A stretch of 42,982 bases of DNA from SG8-4 sp964598225 (lineage in GTDB: Bacteria; Planctomycetota; Phycisphaerae; Sedimentisphaerales; Anaerobacaceae), in contig CAZRBG010000052.1 in NCBI GenBank assembly GCA_964598225.1, forward strand, positions 1 to 42,982, written 5' to 3'. A program made the position numbers and the translations under genes. The notes below the pieces were generated by a model that was given only the letters and a program-made list of their open reading frames with translations, had not been told where the DNA came from and ran no database searches. The first letter of the stretch is position 1. Each line of letters begins with the position of its first letter. Below, piece after piece: positions 25,448-33,460 of this stretch.

Positions 25448-26863
25448 GTGAAACAGTATACAATTTTTATCTTCGCGGCGTGTCTGACGTGCCTGCTTTT
25501 CGGGGCCGAGGGCGAGGAAAAAAACGCAGAGAAGCCAAAAACCGAGATCTCTGTTGGCCCGGAGATACAGGAAGTCCTCCACAAGATCAACTCGGTCAGC
25601 GCCTACGAAGTCCCCAACCTGAGGCTGCGGGAGGAACGGAACTACGCAAACACTGCTCAGGATTATGAGCCGTTTCGCCATGTCCAGCCGTACAAGCAGC
25701 ATTTCCTTCAACAGATGGAGTACACCGGCCCCGGCCGGGCAACTCCCGAACCGAATGATGTGGAGAACGTCAAGATCGGTTTTATAGGCCCGATCATGTC
25801 CACCGTTTCGGTTGCAACGGGCGGCAAAAGCCACGAGGAACCGCTGGGAATCAAAATGCTTCAGGGCGCCCGGTTTGCCATCGAGCAAGCCAACGCTGCC
25901 GGAGGCTATCTGAAGCGGAATATCCCATTTGAGCTCGTGGTCAAAAATGACAATGGCCTCTGGGGCGCATCGGGCAATGAGATAATCGACATGGCGTACC
26001 GTGACAAAGTCTGGGCGATCTTGGGCACTATTGACGGGGCCAACAGCCACATTGCCATCCGCGTTGCGCTCAAGGCCGAGATCGCTATGATGAACTCGGG
26101 CGACACCGATCCGACCTTCATCGAAACGAACATCCCCTGGGTATTTCGCTGTATCAGCGACGACCGACAGCAGGGTTACCTTCTCGTCGATTACATGTAC
26201 CGAAAGCTCAAATTCGAGCGAGTCGGAATTATCCGCTCCAATAATCGTTACGGCCGGTTCGGCGTACGCGAGATTCGCGACGGCAGCCGTCGCTTGGGAA
26301 AGCCGATCGTCCTAGAGATGTCGTACAAGCTGGGAATCGAGGATTTCTCTCTGCAATTAGAGCGTCTGAAAGCCGAGAATCTTGACGCGATAGTCCACTG
26401 GGGTGATGCCGTTGAAGGAGCAAAGATTCTAAATCAGATGCGCGCGATGGGAATGGAACAACCGTACTTTGCCTGCGACCGCTGTCTTTCCGACGAATTT
26501 GTCGAGATAGCCGGCGACAACAGCGAAGGAGTCGTCTGCTCTTACCCTTGGAATCCGACGAGAAAGAGCAAAAGGCTCAAAGATTTCCGCGACGCCTTCA
26601 GGCAGCGTTTCGGAGAAGAGGCTGAGACGTTTGCCGCTCATGCTTACGACGGCATGAACATGCTTATCTGGGCAGTGCAGGTTGCAGGATTGAACCGGGC
26701 AAAAATCCGTGATGTGCTTGCTCACAGAACGAAGCCGTGGAAGGGAGTGACGGGAGACATAGAATTAAGTGCGGCTCTGGACGACACCGGTAAGGTATAC
26801 CTGTCAAAAAGAGAAAATGGAAAATGGAACTTCTATTCGAGAGACGATCTGAAAATTCCATAA
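25448..26863 (+). CDS. Receptor-family (Peripla_BP_6) ligand-binding protein 1
   Basis: This is an extracytoplasmic binding protein of 471 residues of the Leu/Ile/Val-binding (LivJ/ANF-receptor) type. A signal peptide covers about 1-20. A linker of about 90 residues is unusual for the family. The type I periplasmic-binding fold begins at VENVKIGFIGPIM, with GARFAIEQANAAGGYLKRNIPFELVVKND, VWAILGTIDGANSHIAIRVALKAE, FRCISDDRQQGYLLVDYM, VGIIRSNNRYGR and AHAYDGMNMLIWAV. The start is GTG at 25448 with AGGAG 9 bases upstream. No ABC permease or ATPase gene occurs in the window, so it is either an orphan uptake component or a soluble sensor for amino acid-like or aromatic ligands. The next gene, 9 bases downstream, is a diverged paralogue. 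Confidence 0.88.
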   Translation: MKQYTIFIFAACLTCLLFGAEGEEKNAEKPKTEISVGPEIQEVLHKINSVSAYEVPNLRLREERNYANTAQDYEPFRHVQPYKQHFLQQMEYTGPGRATPEPNDVENVKIGFIGPIMSTVSVATGGKSHEEPLGIKMLQGARFAIEQANAAGGYLKRNIPFELVVKNDNGLWGASGNEIIDMAYRDKVWAILGTIDGANSHIAIRVALKAEIAMMNSGDTDPTFIETNIPWVFRCISDDRQQGYLLVDYMYRKLKFERVGIIRSNNRYGRFGVREIRDGSRRLGKPIVLEMSYKLGIEDFSLQLERLKAENLDAIVHWGDAVEGAKILNQMRAMGMEQPYFACDRCLSDEFVEIAGDNSEGVVCSYPWNPTRKSKRLKDFRDAFRQRFGEEAETFAAHAYDGMNMLIWAVQVAGLNRAKIRDVLAHRTKPWKGVTGDIELSAALDDTGKVYLSKRENGKWNFYSRDDLKIP

Positions 26864-26872
26864 GGTTGTCTT

Positions 26873-28195
26873 GTGACCATGGAAGCCGGAATGCGTAAGA
26901 AAGCCAAATTAACGGTAATGCTCGCAGTAATATTTGCTATCACCGCCGCCGACGGCGGCACTGCCAACAAAGAAGCGTCTAACCGTTCACTTTGCGACGT
27001 AAATGAAGTACTGATAGGATATTTCGGTCCCGCAACGCCTTCCAATTCGCGGGGCTATGGCATGTACTCTGCGGCATCTCTGGCAATCCAACAGGCAAAC
27101 AAGGAAGGTGGATACAAAGGTCTGCCGTTTCGACTGGTTCCAGGCTGGTCGGCCAATCCATGGAAATCAGGGGCTGCGCAAATCGTGCGCATGGCCTACG
27201 TTCACAAAGTCCGGGCGATCATCGGCGGCGTTGACGGACCTTCGACACATTTGGCCGAACAGGTGGCCGCCAAAGCTCGTCTCACCCTGATCAGCCCTGC
27301 GAGCACCGACAGATCGGTGAACGCGGCAAATGTGCCCTGGATGTTCTCGTGCCTGCCCGGCGACCATTTGCAGGCTCCCGTTCTGGTTGATGCGATTGCC
27401 GCGCTCGCAGAAGGCGATCCGTTCATTCTGGTCTCGGCAGTTAACCATGATTCACATCTTTTGACCGTCGAATTGAAAAAAAGCCTGGCGCGGAATCGGC
27501 TGGTGCCTCACTATCACTTCGATTTCGAGCCCGGTCGTAAGGATTACACTCTGCTTGTCCGAAAGATCGTGCAAGCGAAGCCTCGTGTTCTCGTTCTAAT
27601 CGCCGCCGCGGATGAAAGTGCCCGTCTGATCCACGCCCTTCGAAAGAGGAAATTTCAGCGGACGATCGTTGGCGGCCCCGCCATGGGATGTCGAAGTTTT
27701 CTGGAAAACACAGGTAATGCCGCCGACGGCGTCGTCTTGCCATTGTTGTACTCGTGCGGTGAAGAACTGAACGAGTTTGAAAGGAAAATGGTTTCCCGCT
27801 GCGGCAATCGTCCTGACTACCTTGCCGCACATACTTACGATGCTGTGAATATCCTGATCGAGGCTATACGCAAAGCCGGGCTGGATCGCGAGCAAATTCG
27901 CGATGCGATCAGGGAGCTTTCGCCTCGGCACGGAGTGACGGGACGGCTCGAGTGGGATTCCATAGGAGGCAACGTACGACCAGTCAGCCTCGGCATTATA
28001 AGGAATGGATCAATACTCGCTTTTTCGGTCGAATCGTCTCACGTCGAAAGACCTACTTCAGGCTATCCTGCAAACACAAGCAATTCCGTGTCAGCTTTCT
28101 TTCAATCTCCCGATACACCTATCTTTCGAGTGTTAAGAAGTTCGCGGTACTGGCGGTGTTTTGCGCCATCGGGGTATTTCTCGCCGGGGCCGTAG
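26873..28195 (+). CDS. Receptor-family (Peripla_BP_6) ligand-binding protein 2, C-terminal overrun
   Basis: This 440-residue paralogue of the preceding gene has a signal peptide near MRKKAKLTVMLAVIFAIT. Its fold is marked by VLIGYFGPATPSNS, ASLAIQQANKEGGYKGLPFRLVPG, VRAIIGGVDGPSTHLAEQVAAKARL, MFSCLPGDHLQAPVLVDAI and AAHTYDAVNILIEAIRKAGLDREQIRDAI. The expected fold ends near SLGIIRNGSILAF. The last 45 or so residues (to YFSPGP) have no family character, and from 28102 they are antisense to the end of the convergent TPR/CRTAC1 lipoprotein gene, which suggests the original stop was lost. The start is uncertain: GTG 26873 (AAGG 7 bases upstream), ATG 26879 or ATG 26891 are all possible. It probably works with the first binding protein; ligand unknown. 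Confidence 0.82.
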   Translation: MTMEAGMRKKAKLTVMLAVIFAITAADGGTANKEASNRSLCDVNEVLIGYFGPATPSNSRGYGMYSAASLAIQQANKEGGYKGLPFRLVPGWSANPWKSGAAQIVRMAYVHKVRAIIGGVDGPSTHLAEQVAAKARLTLISPASTDRSVNAANVPWMFSCLPGDHLQAPVLVDAIAALAEGDPFILVSAVNHDSHLLTVELKKSLARNRLVPHYHFDFEPGRKDYTLLVRKIVQAKPRVLVLIAAADESARLIHALRKRKFQRTIVGGPAMGCRSFLENTGNAADGVVLPLLYSCGEELNEFERKMVSRCGNRPDYLAAHTYDAVNILIEAIRKAGLDREQIRDAIRELSPRHGVTGRLEWDSIGGNVRPVSLGIIRNGSILAFSVESSHVERPTSGYPANTSNSVSAFFQSPDTPIFRVLRSSRYWRCFAPSGYFSPGP

Positions 28196-31100
28196 GGATA
28201 GCCGCTCATGGAATGGAATGGTAAAGGCTCGACGGAGTCGGGATGTGCGGAATAAAGATCCATGTCCTTGCAGAAACTGTCGGTCTTTAGAATGAACGAA
28301 CGACGGCAGCCTTCAGGCACGGGCCCGAAGGCATCCTGCGAGAAACGCAATGTCAACTCTTCGCCGCGGGCCATAATGACGTAACAGTCGTCAGTCTCTC
28401 CCAGCAGTTCGGTCACGTCTCCGTAGCGGGTGTAACTGCCCTTCATAAGCTTCCAGGGTACGGCGCGGTCGGCATTGTCGTAATCGAAAAGATTGGGCTT
28501 GCGTCCATCCGGCGAATACTCCCGCGGATAGCCGAAGAAGTGAATATCCGCATTCTTAACCGGTGCTTCGGTCACAGTCAGTTCGGCGTCGACGAGTATC
28601 GGAGCGAGGAAGATACGATCCCAGTAAAGCTCCATATTGCTGGAGACGCGAATCTTCTCGTCGTCGGGCAGCAGCTTGCCCGTCATATCCAGGGTCATCA
28701 TGTGACGGATGCCGGCCGGGTATCCGACCTCATGAAACAGCTCTATCCATGCTCCGTCGCGGAGCACGTGGATGCTGGGAGCGCGCAGGCGCAGGTTCGC
28801 CTGACTTGCGGCGAAATTCGTCGAGGAGTAGGCATATTCGACCGATCCGTAAAGAAACAGAACCAGCCGCGATTCCGGCAGAATGCTCTTTAGCTGATCG
28901 CCAAAATCGAGTTCCACGAAATGATCTTTGGCAAAGCCGGTGAACCGTGCATCCAGCTCGGTTGCCCCGGCATAGTTTCTGTCGACCAGACGCAGGTTGT
29001 GCGTCACGTCGGCGCCGCGATGGTCAACGGCCCGGCCCGGCTCGATTTTATCACTGAAACAAAAGAGTTCGAAAGACGGAGGCTCAACGCCAATCGCCAT
29101 CATTTCATTCGGGTAGACTTCCGTGCCTCCGGGGTGATCGACCGCGATCAGTTTCGCGTGATCGAAATAAACGACTTCTTCGGTTGGCTCTAATACCTGA
29201 AAAATATATTCGCCCTCCCGAGGCTCGAGAGCGGGTATCGGCAGGTATTCCGTCGGGTCGGGTTTGCCGTACACTCCCGGCGCGACCATGTAGCCGATCC
29301 CTCCCATCCCGCCGAAATCGGATATGAACTCAAAATGCCCGCCGTCCCACGCGAACAGATGCGGGCAGGAGGATACTTTTCGCTGCAGCTCGGCAATGGT
29401 CATCACTTGGTTGCCGGGCAACTCCAGCTCGGCCTGCAGGACCGCATCCGGCCATGTTATGCGGAGCCAGTCCACCTTGTTATGGTCTCCCAGTCCGGCG
29501 TGTATCCTTCGAGGCGGCATTGCGACTTGCCCCGATGGCGCTCCGACAATGTATTGCTGAATGATAGCACCCGTCTTTATCTCCGCGCGAGCGCCGATAG
29601 CTGAATTATTCGAGCGGGTCTTCCTGTCCTTTCCACGGGTCCCGCGCAGATCGATCCCGATCCAGTTGCCTCCCGGCGTGATATTCTCGAGGAAAATGGG
29701 TCTGGCGCCCATCGGTGCCAAAAAAAGATCACATTTGCCGTTGCTGGTGAAATCAGCGACCACACAGCTTGCGTTGCTTTCGAATTTTATCGCCGAAAGG
29801 AGGCTTCTCTGGTCCGTTTCAAACGCATTTATAAAACGCCGTTGCGGCCAATTGTTAATCAGCACGGCAGGGCCTCTGCCGCCGTCGCTTTTGTACGCAT
29901 CGGCAACAATAATATCCAGGTCTCCGTCATTGTCCATGTCGGCGAACTGGCCGCCGGTGCCGCCGAGTCTGCCGCAGCGAATAGAGAAGTCTTCATCGCG
30001 AGTAAAGCGGAACCCGCCCTCATTGACGAAGAGCCGGATTCCCTCGGCGGTGAACACAAGGAGATCGCTATCACCGTCCTTGTCGGGATCGCCTGAAGTC
30101 GCACTAAGAACCCCCCAGGCGAGAAGCCCGGTTTGGTCCGATCCGATTTCTCGATGCATCCAGGCTCTGTCGTTCACCCAGGCAATCGCTTCTTTCTGAT
30201 TTGCTGGAAAGATTACAAAATCGGTATCGCGATCATTGTCGAAATCATCGTATACTACAGCGGCAACGGGCGTTTCTTTCAGAGTAAGGTCGAGTTTTTC
30301 GGCAATATCCTTGAAAGAACCATCTCTGTTATTGTTGTAAACACTGTTTGAGGCCGATCCGAGCCCGCCGGGAGGCGGGTCGGCGGGAATCGAACCCTTT
30401 GAAATACGGAACGCCAGAAGATCCAGATCGCCGTCGCTGTCAACGTCGAGTACTCTGGCACAATGAGTTACGGACCCGGTTCCATCCTCACTCGCTATTA
30501 TACGTTTTTGAAAATTGCCGCTTCCGTCATTTTCGAGATAGGTGTCCGCCCCGGCCCCGCCGAGCCACAGATCGAGATCGCCGTCGTTATCGACGTCTCC
30601 CAGGCAGGGAGAGACAGCCTGATGGCCCAGAGCCGGGCCGCCGGAAAAGTTACCCTTGCCGTCATTGCGCCACAGCCGCACATCGCTGTTAAACGCCGTG
30701 ATACAAAGGTCGAGATCGCCGTCGTCGTCGATGTCGCCGGCCGCTACGCCCGGAAGGTCGACCGACGTTCCGGAATAGCTCCAGGCCGAAGTTTCGGCGC
30801 CGAGGCGCTTCACTTCCGGTGAGAACACAGTTCGCCTGAAAGAAGGCGGTTCCGCCGGCTTCAGAGGCAGATCATCGGAATCGAGCGCCATGTAGTACTT
30901 GCCTATGGTGCCGTAGGTTTTGAGTACGGTAAAAGACCCGCCCGCCAGCTCTTTATCCTTAAGTTCCTTGAAGCGATTGAAAAGGGACCTTGCCTCGTCA
31001 CGTTTTCCCATGCGCTGATACTGGATTGCCAGTCTGTAGACAGCCGAAATAAATCCCGGATCAGCCGCAACGACCTTCTTCAGCAACTTGACAGCGTCGT

Positions 31101-31623
31101 CCGCTCGCTCCAGTGTAATGAGCGTCTCGGCATACTTGTACAAAACGTGCGCGTCGTCGGGATCAGCCTTGTGAACCGCTTTGAAGCATTCCAGCGCAGC
31201 GCCGTTTTCTCCCACGTATTGGTGATACAGCCCGAGGCAAAATCGGGCGTGCAAATGATTGGGGTCGGTTTGCAAAACGGATTCCCAAGCAGCTCGAGCA
31301 GATTCGAGGTAACTTTTGGCGCCGGGTTTCACCTGCATATTAAAATAGGCCAGTCCCAGATTAAACCGTGCGGCCGTCCAGTCGGGGTAGACGTCCAAGA
31401 CCGACTTGAAAATCTGTGCGGCCTCAGCGTATTTGTACTGTTCCAGAAGAGCCGCCCCTCGGTTGAAGTCCGTTAGTACTGGTCCGGCGGCATCAGTTCG
31501 GCTTTGTTTCGGTTCTGTCGATACGTTGTTGACTCTCGGCTCACCCTCACGGTCCCGCCGGATCCCGCAGCCGGTAAGAAGCAACCCGAAAAGAAGAATA
31601 CATCCAAGTCTGTGTGTTTTCAT
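28102..31623 (-). CDS. TPR and CRTAC1-type (VCBS/UnbV) lipoprotein
   Basis: The protein has 1173 residues and a lipoprotein signal with lipobox LLTGC (Cys19), so it is probably anchored to a membrane. TPR repeats span about 50-230 (GAALLEQYKYAEAAQIFKSVL, DWTAARFNLGLAYF, PDDAHVLYKYAETLITL). FG-GAP/VCBS blades follow at about 290-640, with calcium loops DIDDDGDLDLCITAF, DVDNDGDLDLWLGG and DMDNDGDLDIIVADA. A UnbV-like segment lies around 650-720 (GNWIGIDLRGTRG, HAGLGDHNKVDWLRITWPD). A C-terminal region of about 440 residues (FAWDGGHFEFISDFGG, HFFGYPREYSPDGRKPNLFDYD) is typical of the long form of this family but has no known role. The last 94 bases overlap the convergent binding-protein gene. 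It is last in a minus-strand series with another CRTAC1 gene and a TPR gene, suggesting a surface assembly. Confidence 0.88.
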   Translation of the reverse strand: MKTHRLGCILLFGLLLTGCGIRRDREGEPRVNNVSTEPKQSRTDAAGPVLTDFNRGAALLEQYKYAEAAQIFKSVLDVYPDWTAARFNLGLAYFNMQVKPGAKSYLESARAAWESVLQTDPNHLHARFCLGLYHQYVGENGAALECFKAVHKADPDDAHVLYKYAETLITLERADDAVKLLKKVVAADPGFISAVYRLAIQYQRMGKRDEARSLFNRFKELKDKELAGGSFTVLKTYGTIGKYYMALDSDDLPLKPAEPPSFRRTVFSPEVKRLGAETSAWSYSGTSVDLPGVAAGDIDDDGDLDLCITAFNSDVRLWRNDGKGNFSGGPALGHQAVSPCLGDVDNDGDLDLWLGGAGADTYLENDGSGNFQKRIIASEDGTGSVTHCARVLDVDSDGDLDLLAFRISKGSIPADPPPGGLGSASNSVYNNNRDGSFKDIAEKLDLTLKETPVAAVVYDDFDNDRDTDFVIFPANQKEAIAWVNDRAWMHREIGSDQTGLLAWGVLSATSGDPDKDGDSDLLVFTAEGIRLFVNEGGFRFTRDEDFSIRCGRLGGTGGQFADMDNDGDLDIIVADAYKSDGGRGPAVLINNWPQRRFINAFETDQRSLLSAIKFESNASCVVADFTSNGKCDLFLAPMGARPIFLENITPGGNWIGIDLRGTRGKDRKTRSNNSAIGARAEIKTGAIIQQYIVGAPSGQVAMPPRRIHAGLGDHNKVDWLRITWPDAVLQAELELPGNQVMTIAELQRKVSSCPHLFAWDGGHFEFISDFGGMGGIGYMVAPGVYGKPDPTEYLPIPALEPREGEYIFQVLEPTEEVVYFDHAKLIAVDHPGGTEVYPNEMMAIGVEPPSFELFCFSDKIEPGRAVDHRGADVTHNLRLVDRNYAGATELDARFTGFAKDHFVELDFGDQLKSILPESRLVLFLYGSVEYAYSSTNFAASQANLRLRAPSIHVLRDGAWIELFHEVGYPAGIRHMMTLDMTGKLLPDDEKIRVSSNMELYWDRIFLAPILVDAELTVTEAPVKNADIHFFGYPREYSPDGRKPNLFDYDNADRAVPWKLMKGSYTRYGDVTELLGETDDCYVIMARGEELTLRFSQDAFGPVPEGCRRSFILKTDSFCKDMDLYSAHPDSVEPLPFHSMSGYPYGPGEKYPDGAKHRQYRELLNTRKIGVSGD

Positions 31624-31684
31624 TGACGTCGCCGGTACCTCCCTGTTACCAATTCGATTTCAATAATCCAGGGTCAAATTCGAG

Positions 31685-31742
31685 CGGTAGGGTGTGCGCC
31701 GCACACCATTCGTATCTTCGGTGTGCGGTGCATGCCCTACCG
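31685..31742. repeat. Long hairpin (23-bp stem) between the two CRTAC1 genes
   Basis: The left arm at 31685-31707 and the right arm at 31720-31742 (ending GCCCTACCG) pair over 23 bases. Twenty pairs are Watson-Crick and the other three positions can form G-U pairs in RNA; the loop is 12 bases. The sequence has the look of a dispersed REP-type palindrome. It lies between the stop of the upstream CRTAC1 gene and the start of the lipoprotein gene, where it could stabilise the upstream message or reduce read-through. Confidence 0.7.
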
Positions 31743-31753
31743 TGTTTGAATAG

Positions 31754-33460
31754 TCATTTTCCGCCAGCCTTTGGCTGTCCTTTTTCTTCTACTAACGTCA
31801 CGAGCTTATCCACCTCTATTTCTTTAAATACTTCTGTTTCCCCTCCGATCCATCGGACTTCGACCCGGTCGGCACTTTTGTTTTCACCGAGACCAAAATA
31901 GAGGCGCGTACCGTAATGGCTCTGGTAACTGCGGCCGCTGTGTACTTCATCGATCAGCTCCAGGTCGCCGGCGGCGACGGTGACTTTGGCACCTATTCCG
32001 TCGCGATTTGTTTTGGCGCCCCGCAGTCTAACCTGAAGCCAGTGTCCTTGTTTTGGAGAATCATTTCGCAGCAGGGTCGGCTCCCGCCGTGAATTGAGCA
32101 GAACAACGTCCACGTCGCCGTCGTTATCCAGATCATCGAAGGCCGCCCCGCGGGTGCTCAGTTTTACCTTCATGCCGTCTCCGGAAGAGTTGGAAACGTT
32201 GACGAATTTTCCGTTTCCTTTGTTCATAAACAGAATATTCTTCGCCAGATAGGCGCTGCGTTTATCCCATTTCTCAATGTTGTCTTCGAGATGTCCCAGC
32301 GCCAGAAAAATATCACGGTCGCCGTCGTTGTCAAAATCGACAAATTCGTTGCCCCAGGTGACGGTATGTATGGTGCCCGCCCCCGTCCCCGCTACAAAGG
32401 TAACATCCTCGAACATTCCGTCGCCGAGATTCTTGTACAGCGAGGGAAATTGGTCCTGATAGGCAGTAACGTAAAAATCCAGAAGCCCGTCATTGTTATA
32501 ATCGCCGCAACCTATCCCCATACTGCCCATAGCGTCGCCGTTCATATCGTATCCAACTCCGGCAAGCAGACCGAACTCCTCGAATTTACCCGTCCCGTCA
32601 TTCTGCCAGAGGAAGTTCTGCATCATGTCGTTGGCTACGAAAATATCGGTGTCGCCGTCATTATCGTAGTCGGCGCAAACTGTGCCCATGCCGGTGCCCT
32701 TTTCCGCCGATATGCCTGATTCTTCGCTAATATCCGTAAACGTCCCGTCTCCGTTGTTGCGATACAGTGCATCCGGCGTAGGCTTATAGGCTCTCGGGCC
32801 GACGTAGATCGGATATCCGCTGGCTGTCGCAGGCACATTGTTTTCATAAGTGAAATCCACGTAGCTCGATACGAACAGGTCCAGATCGCCGTCTTTGTCC
32901 GCGTCGAGGAAGTTAGCGCCGGCTCCTACTTTATGGCCGTTTACTACGCCGGCCTTTTTCGTCACATCTTCGAAAGTGCCGTCTCCCTTATTCCGAAACA
33001 AGACGTTCGGGCCGAAATTAGTCACGTAGACATCCTGATTCCCGTCGTTATCGTAATCACCGACGGCTACTCCCAGTGCATGACCGGAATCGCCCAATCC
33101 GCTGCCTCTTGTGACCTCCGTAAACTTCCAGTTCCCATCATTGCGATAAAGGGCGTTCCGCGGCGGGTCCTTGAACTTCGCTCCCTTCAAAGCACCGCCG
33201 CTCAGAAAATAGATGTCAACGTCGCCGTCGTTGTCATAGTCGAAGAGAGCCAGTCCCGCACAGACGGTTTCCACAATATAATATCTGCCTGAGGAGCCGT
33301 CGGTATGCTTGAAGTCAATGCCGGTGTCGCCGGTAACGTCGGTTAGCACAATTGCACCCTTCGCCTTTGCACGAACGACGCTGTACGAAAGAAGCAGAAC
33401 GACTACCATCCATTTGCCGATAACGGGACGCTGTTGTATGAGGCGCCGATAGCCTATCAT
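31754..33460 (-). CDS. CRTAC1 family protein (FG-GAP/VCBS repeats plus UnbV)
   Basis: This is a secreted protein of 568 residues. A hydrophobic signal lies at about 17-32 (WMVVVLLLSYSVVRAKA). FG-GAP/VCBS propeller repeats with calcium loops follow (FDYDNDGDVDIYFLSGG, YDNDGNQDVYVTNFGPN, DADKDGDLDLFVSSY, YDNDGDTDIFVAND, YNNDGLLDFYVTAY, FDNDGDRDIFLALG), each paired with LYRNNGDGTFTDIS-type strands. The C-terminal ASPIC/UnbV domain runs from HWLQVRLRGAKTNRDGIG to LYFGLGENKSADRVEVRW. It is closest in layout to the protein at 19680-21302. Its ATG overlaps the stop of the TPR gene by 4 bases (ATGA), so they are translated together. A structural or binding role in an extracytoplasmic complex is likely; enzymatic activity is not indicated. 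Confidence 0.88.
   Translation of the reverse strand: MIGYRRLIQQRPVIGKWMVVVLLLSYSVVRAKAKGAIVLTDVTGDTGIDFKHTDGSSGRYYIVETVCAGLALFDYDNDGDVDIYFLSGGALKGAKFKDPPRNALYRNDGNWKFTEVTRGSGLGDSGHALGVAVGDYDNDGNQDVYVTNFGPNVLFRNKGDGTFEDVTKKAGVVNGHKVGAGANFLDADKDGDLDLFVSSYVDFTYENNVPATASGYPIYVGPRAYKPTPDALYRNNGDGTFTDISEESGISAEKGTGMGTVCADYDNDGDTDIFVANDMMQNFLWQNDGTGKFEEFGLLAGVGYDMNGDAMGSMGIGCGDYNNDGLLDFYVTAYQDQFPSLYKNLGDGMFEDVTFVAGTGAGTIHTVTWGNEFVDFDNDGDRDIFLALGHLEDNIEKWDKRSAYLAKNILFMNKGNGKFVNVSNSSGDGMKVKLSTRGAAFDDLDNDGDVDVVLLNSRREPTLLRNDSPKQGHWLQVRLRGAKTNRDGIGAKVTVAAGDLELIDEVHSGRSYQSHYGTRLYFGLGENKSADRVEVRWIGGETEVFKEIEVDKLVTLVEEKGQPKAGGK

Noticed and set aside
29561..30199. 212-codon Ser/Pro-rich plus-strand frame
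   Set aside because: It is antisense to VCBS repeats of the lipoprotein; its composition is the complement of Asp/Gly-rich codons.
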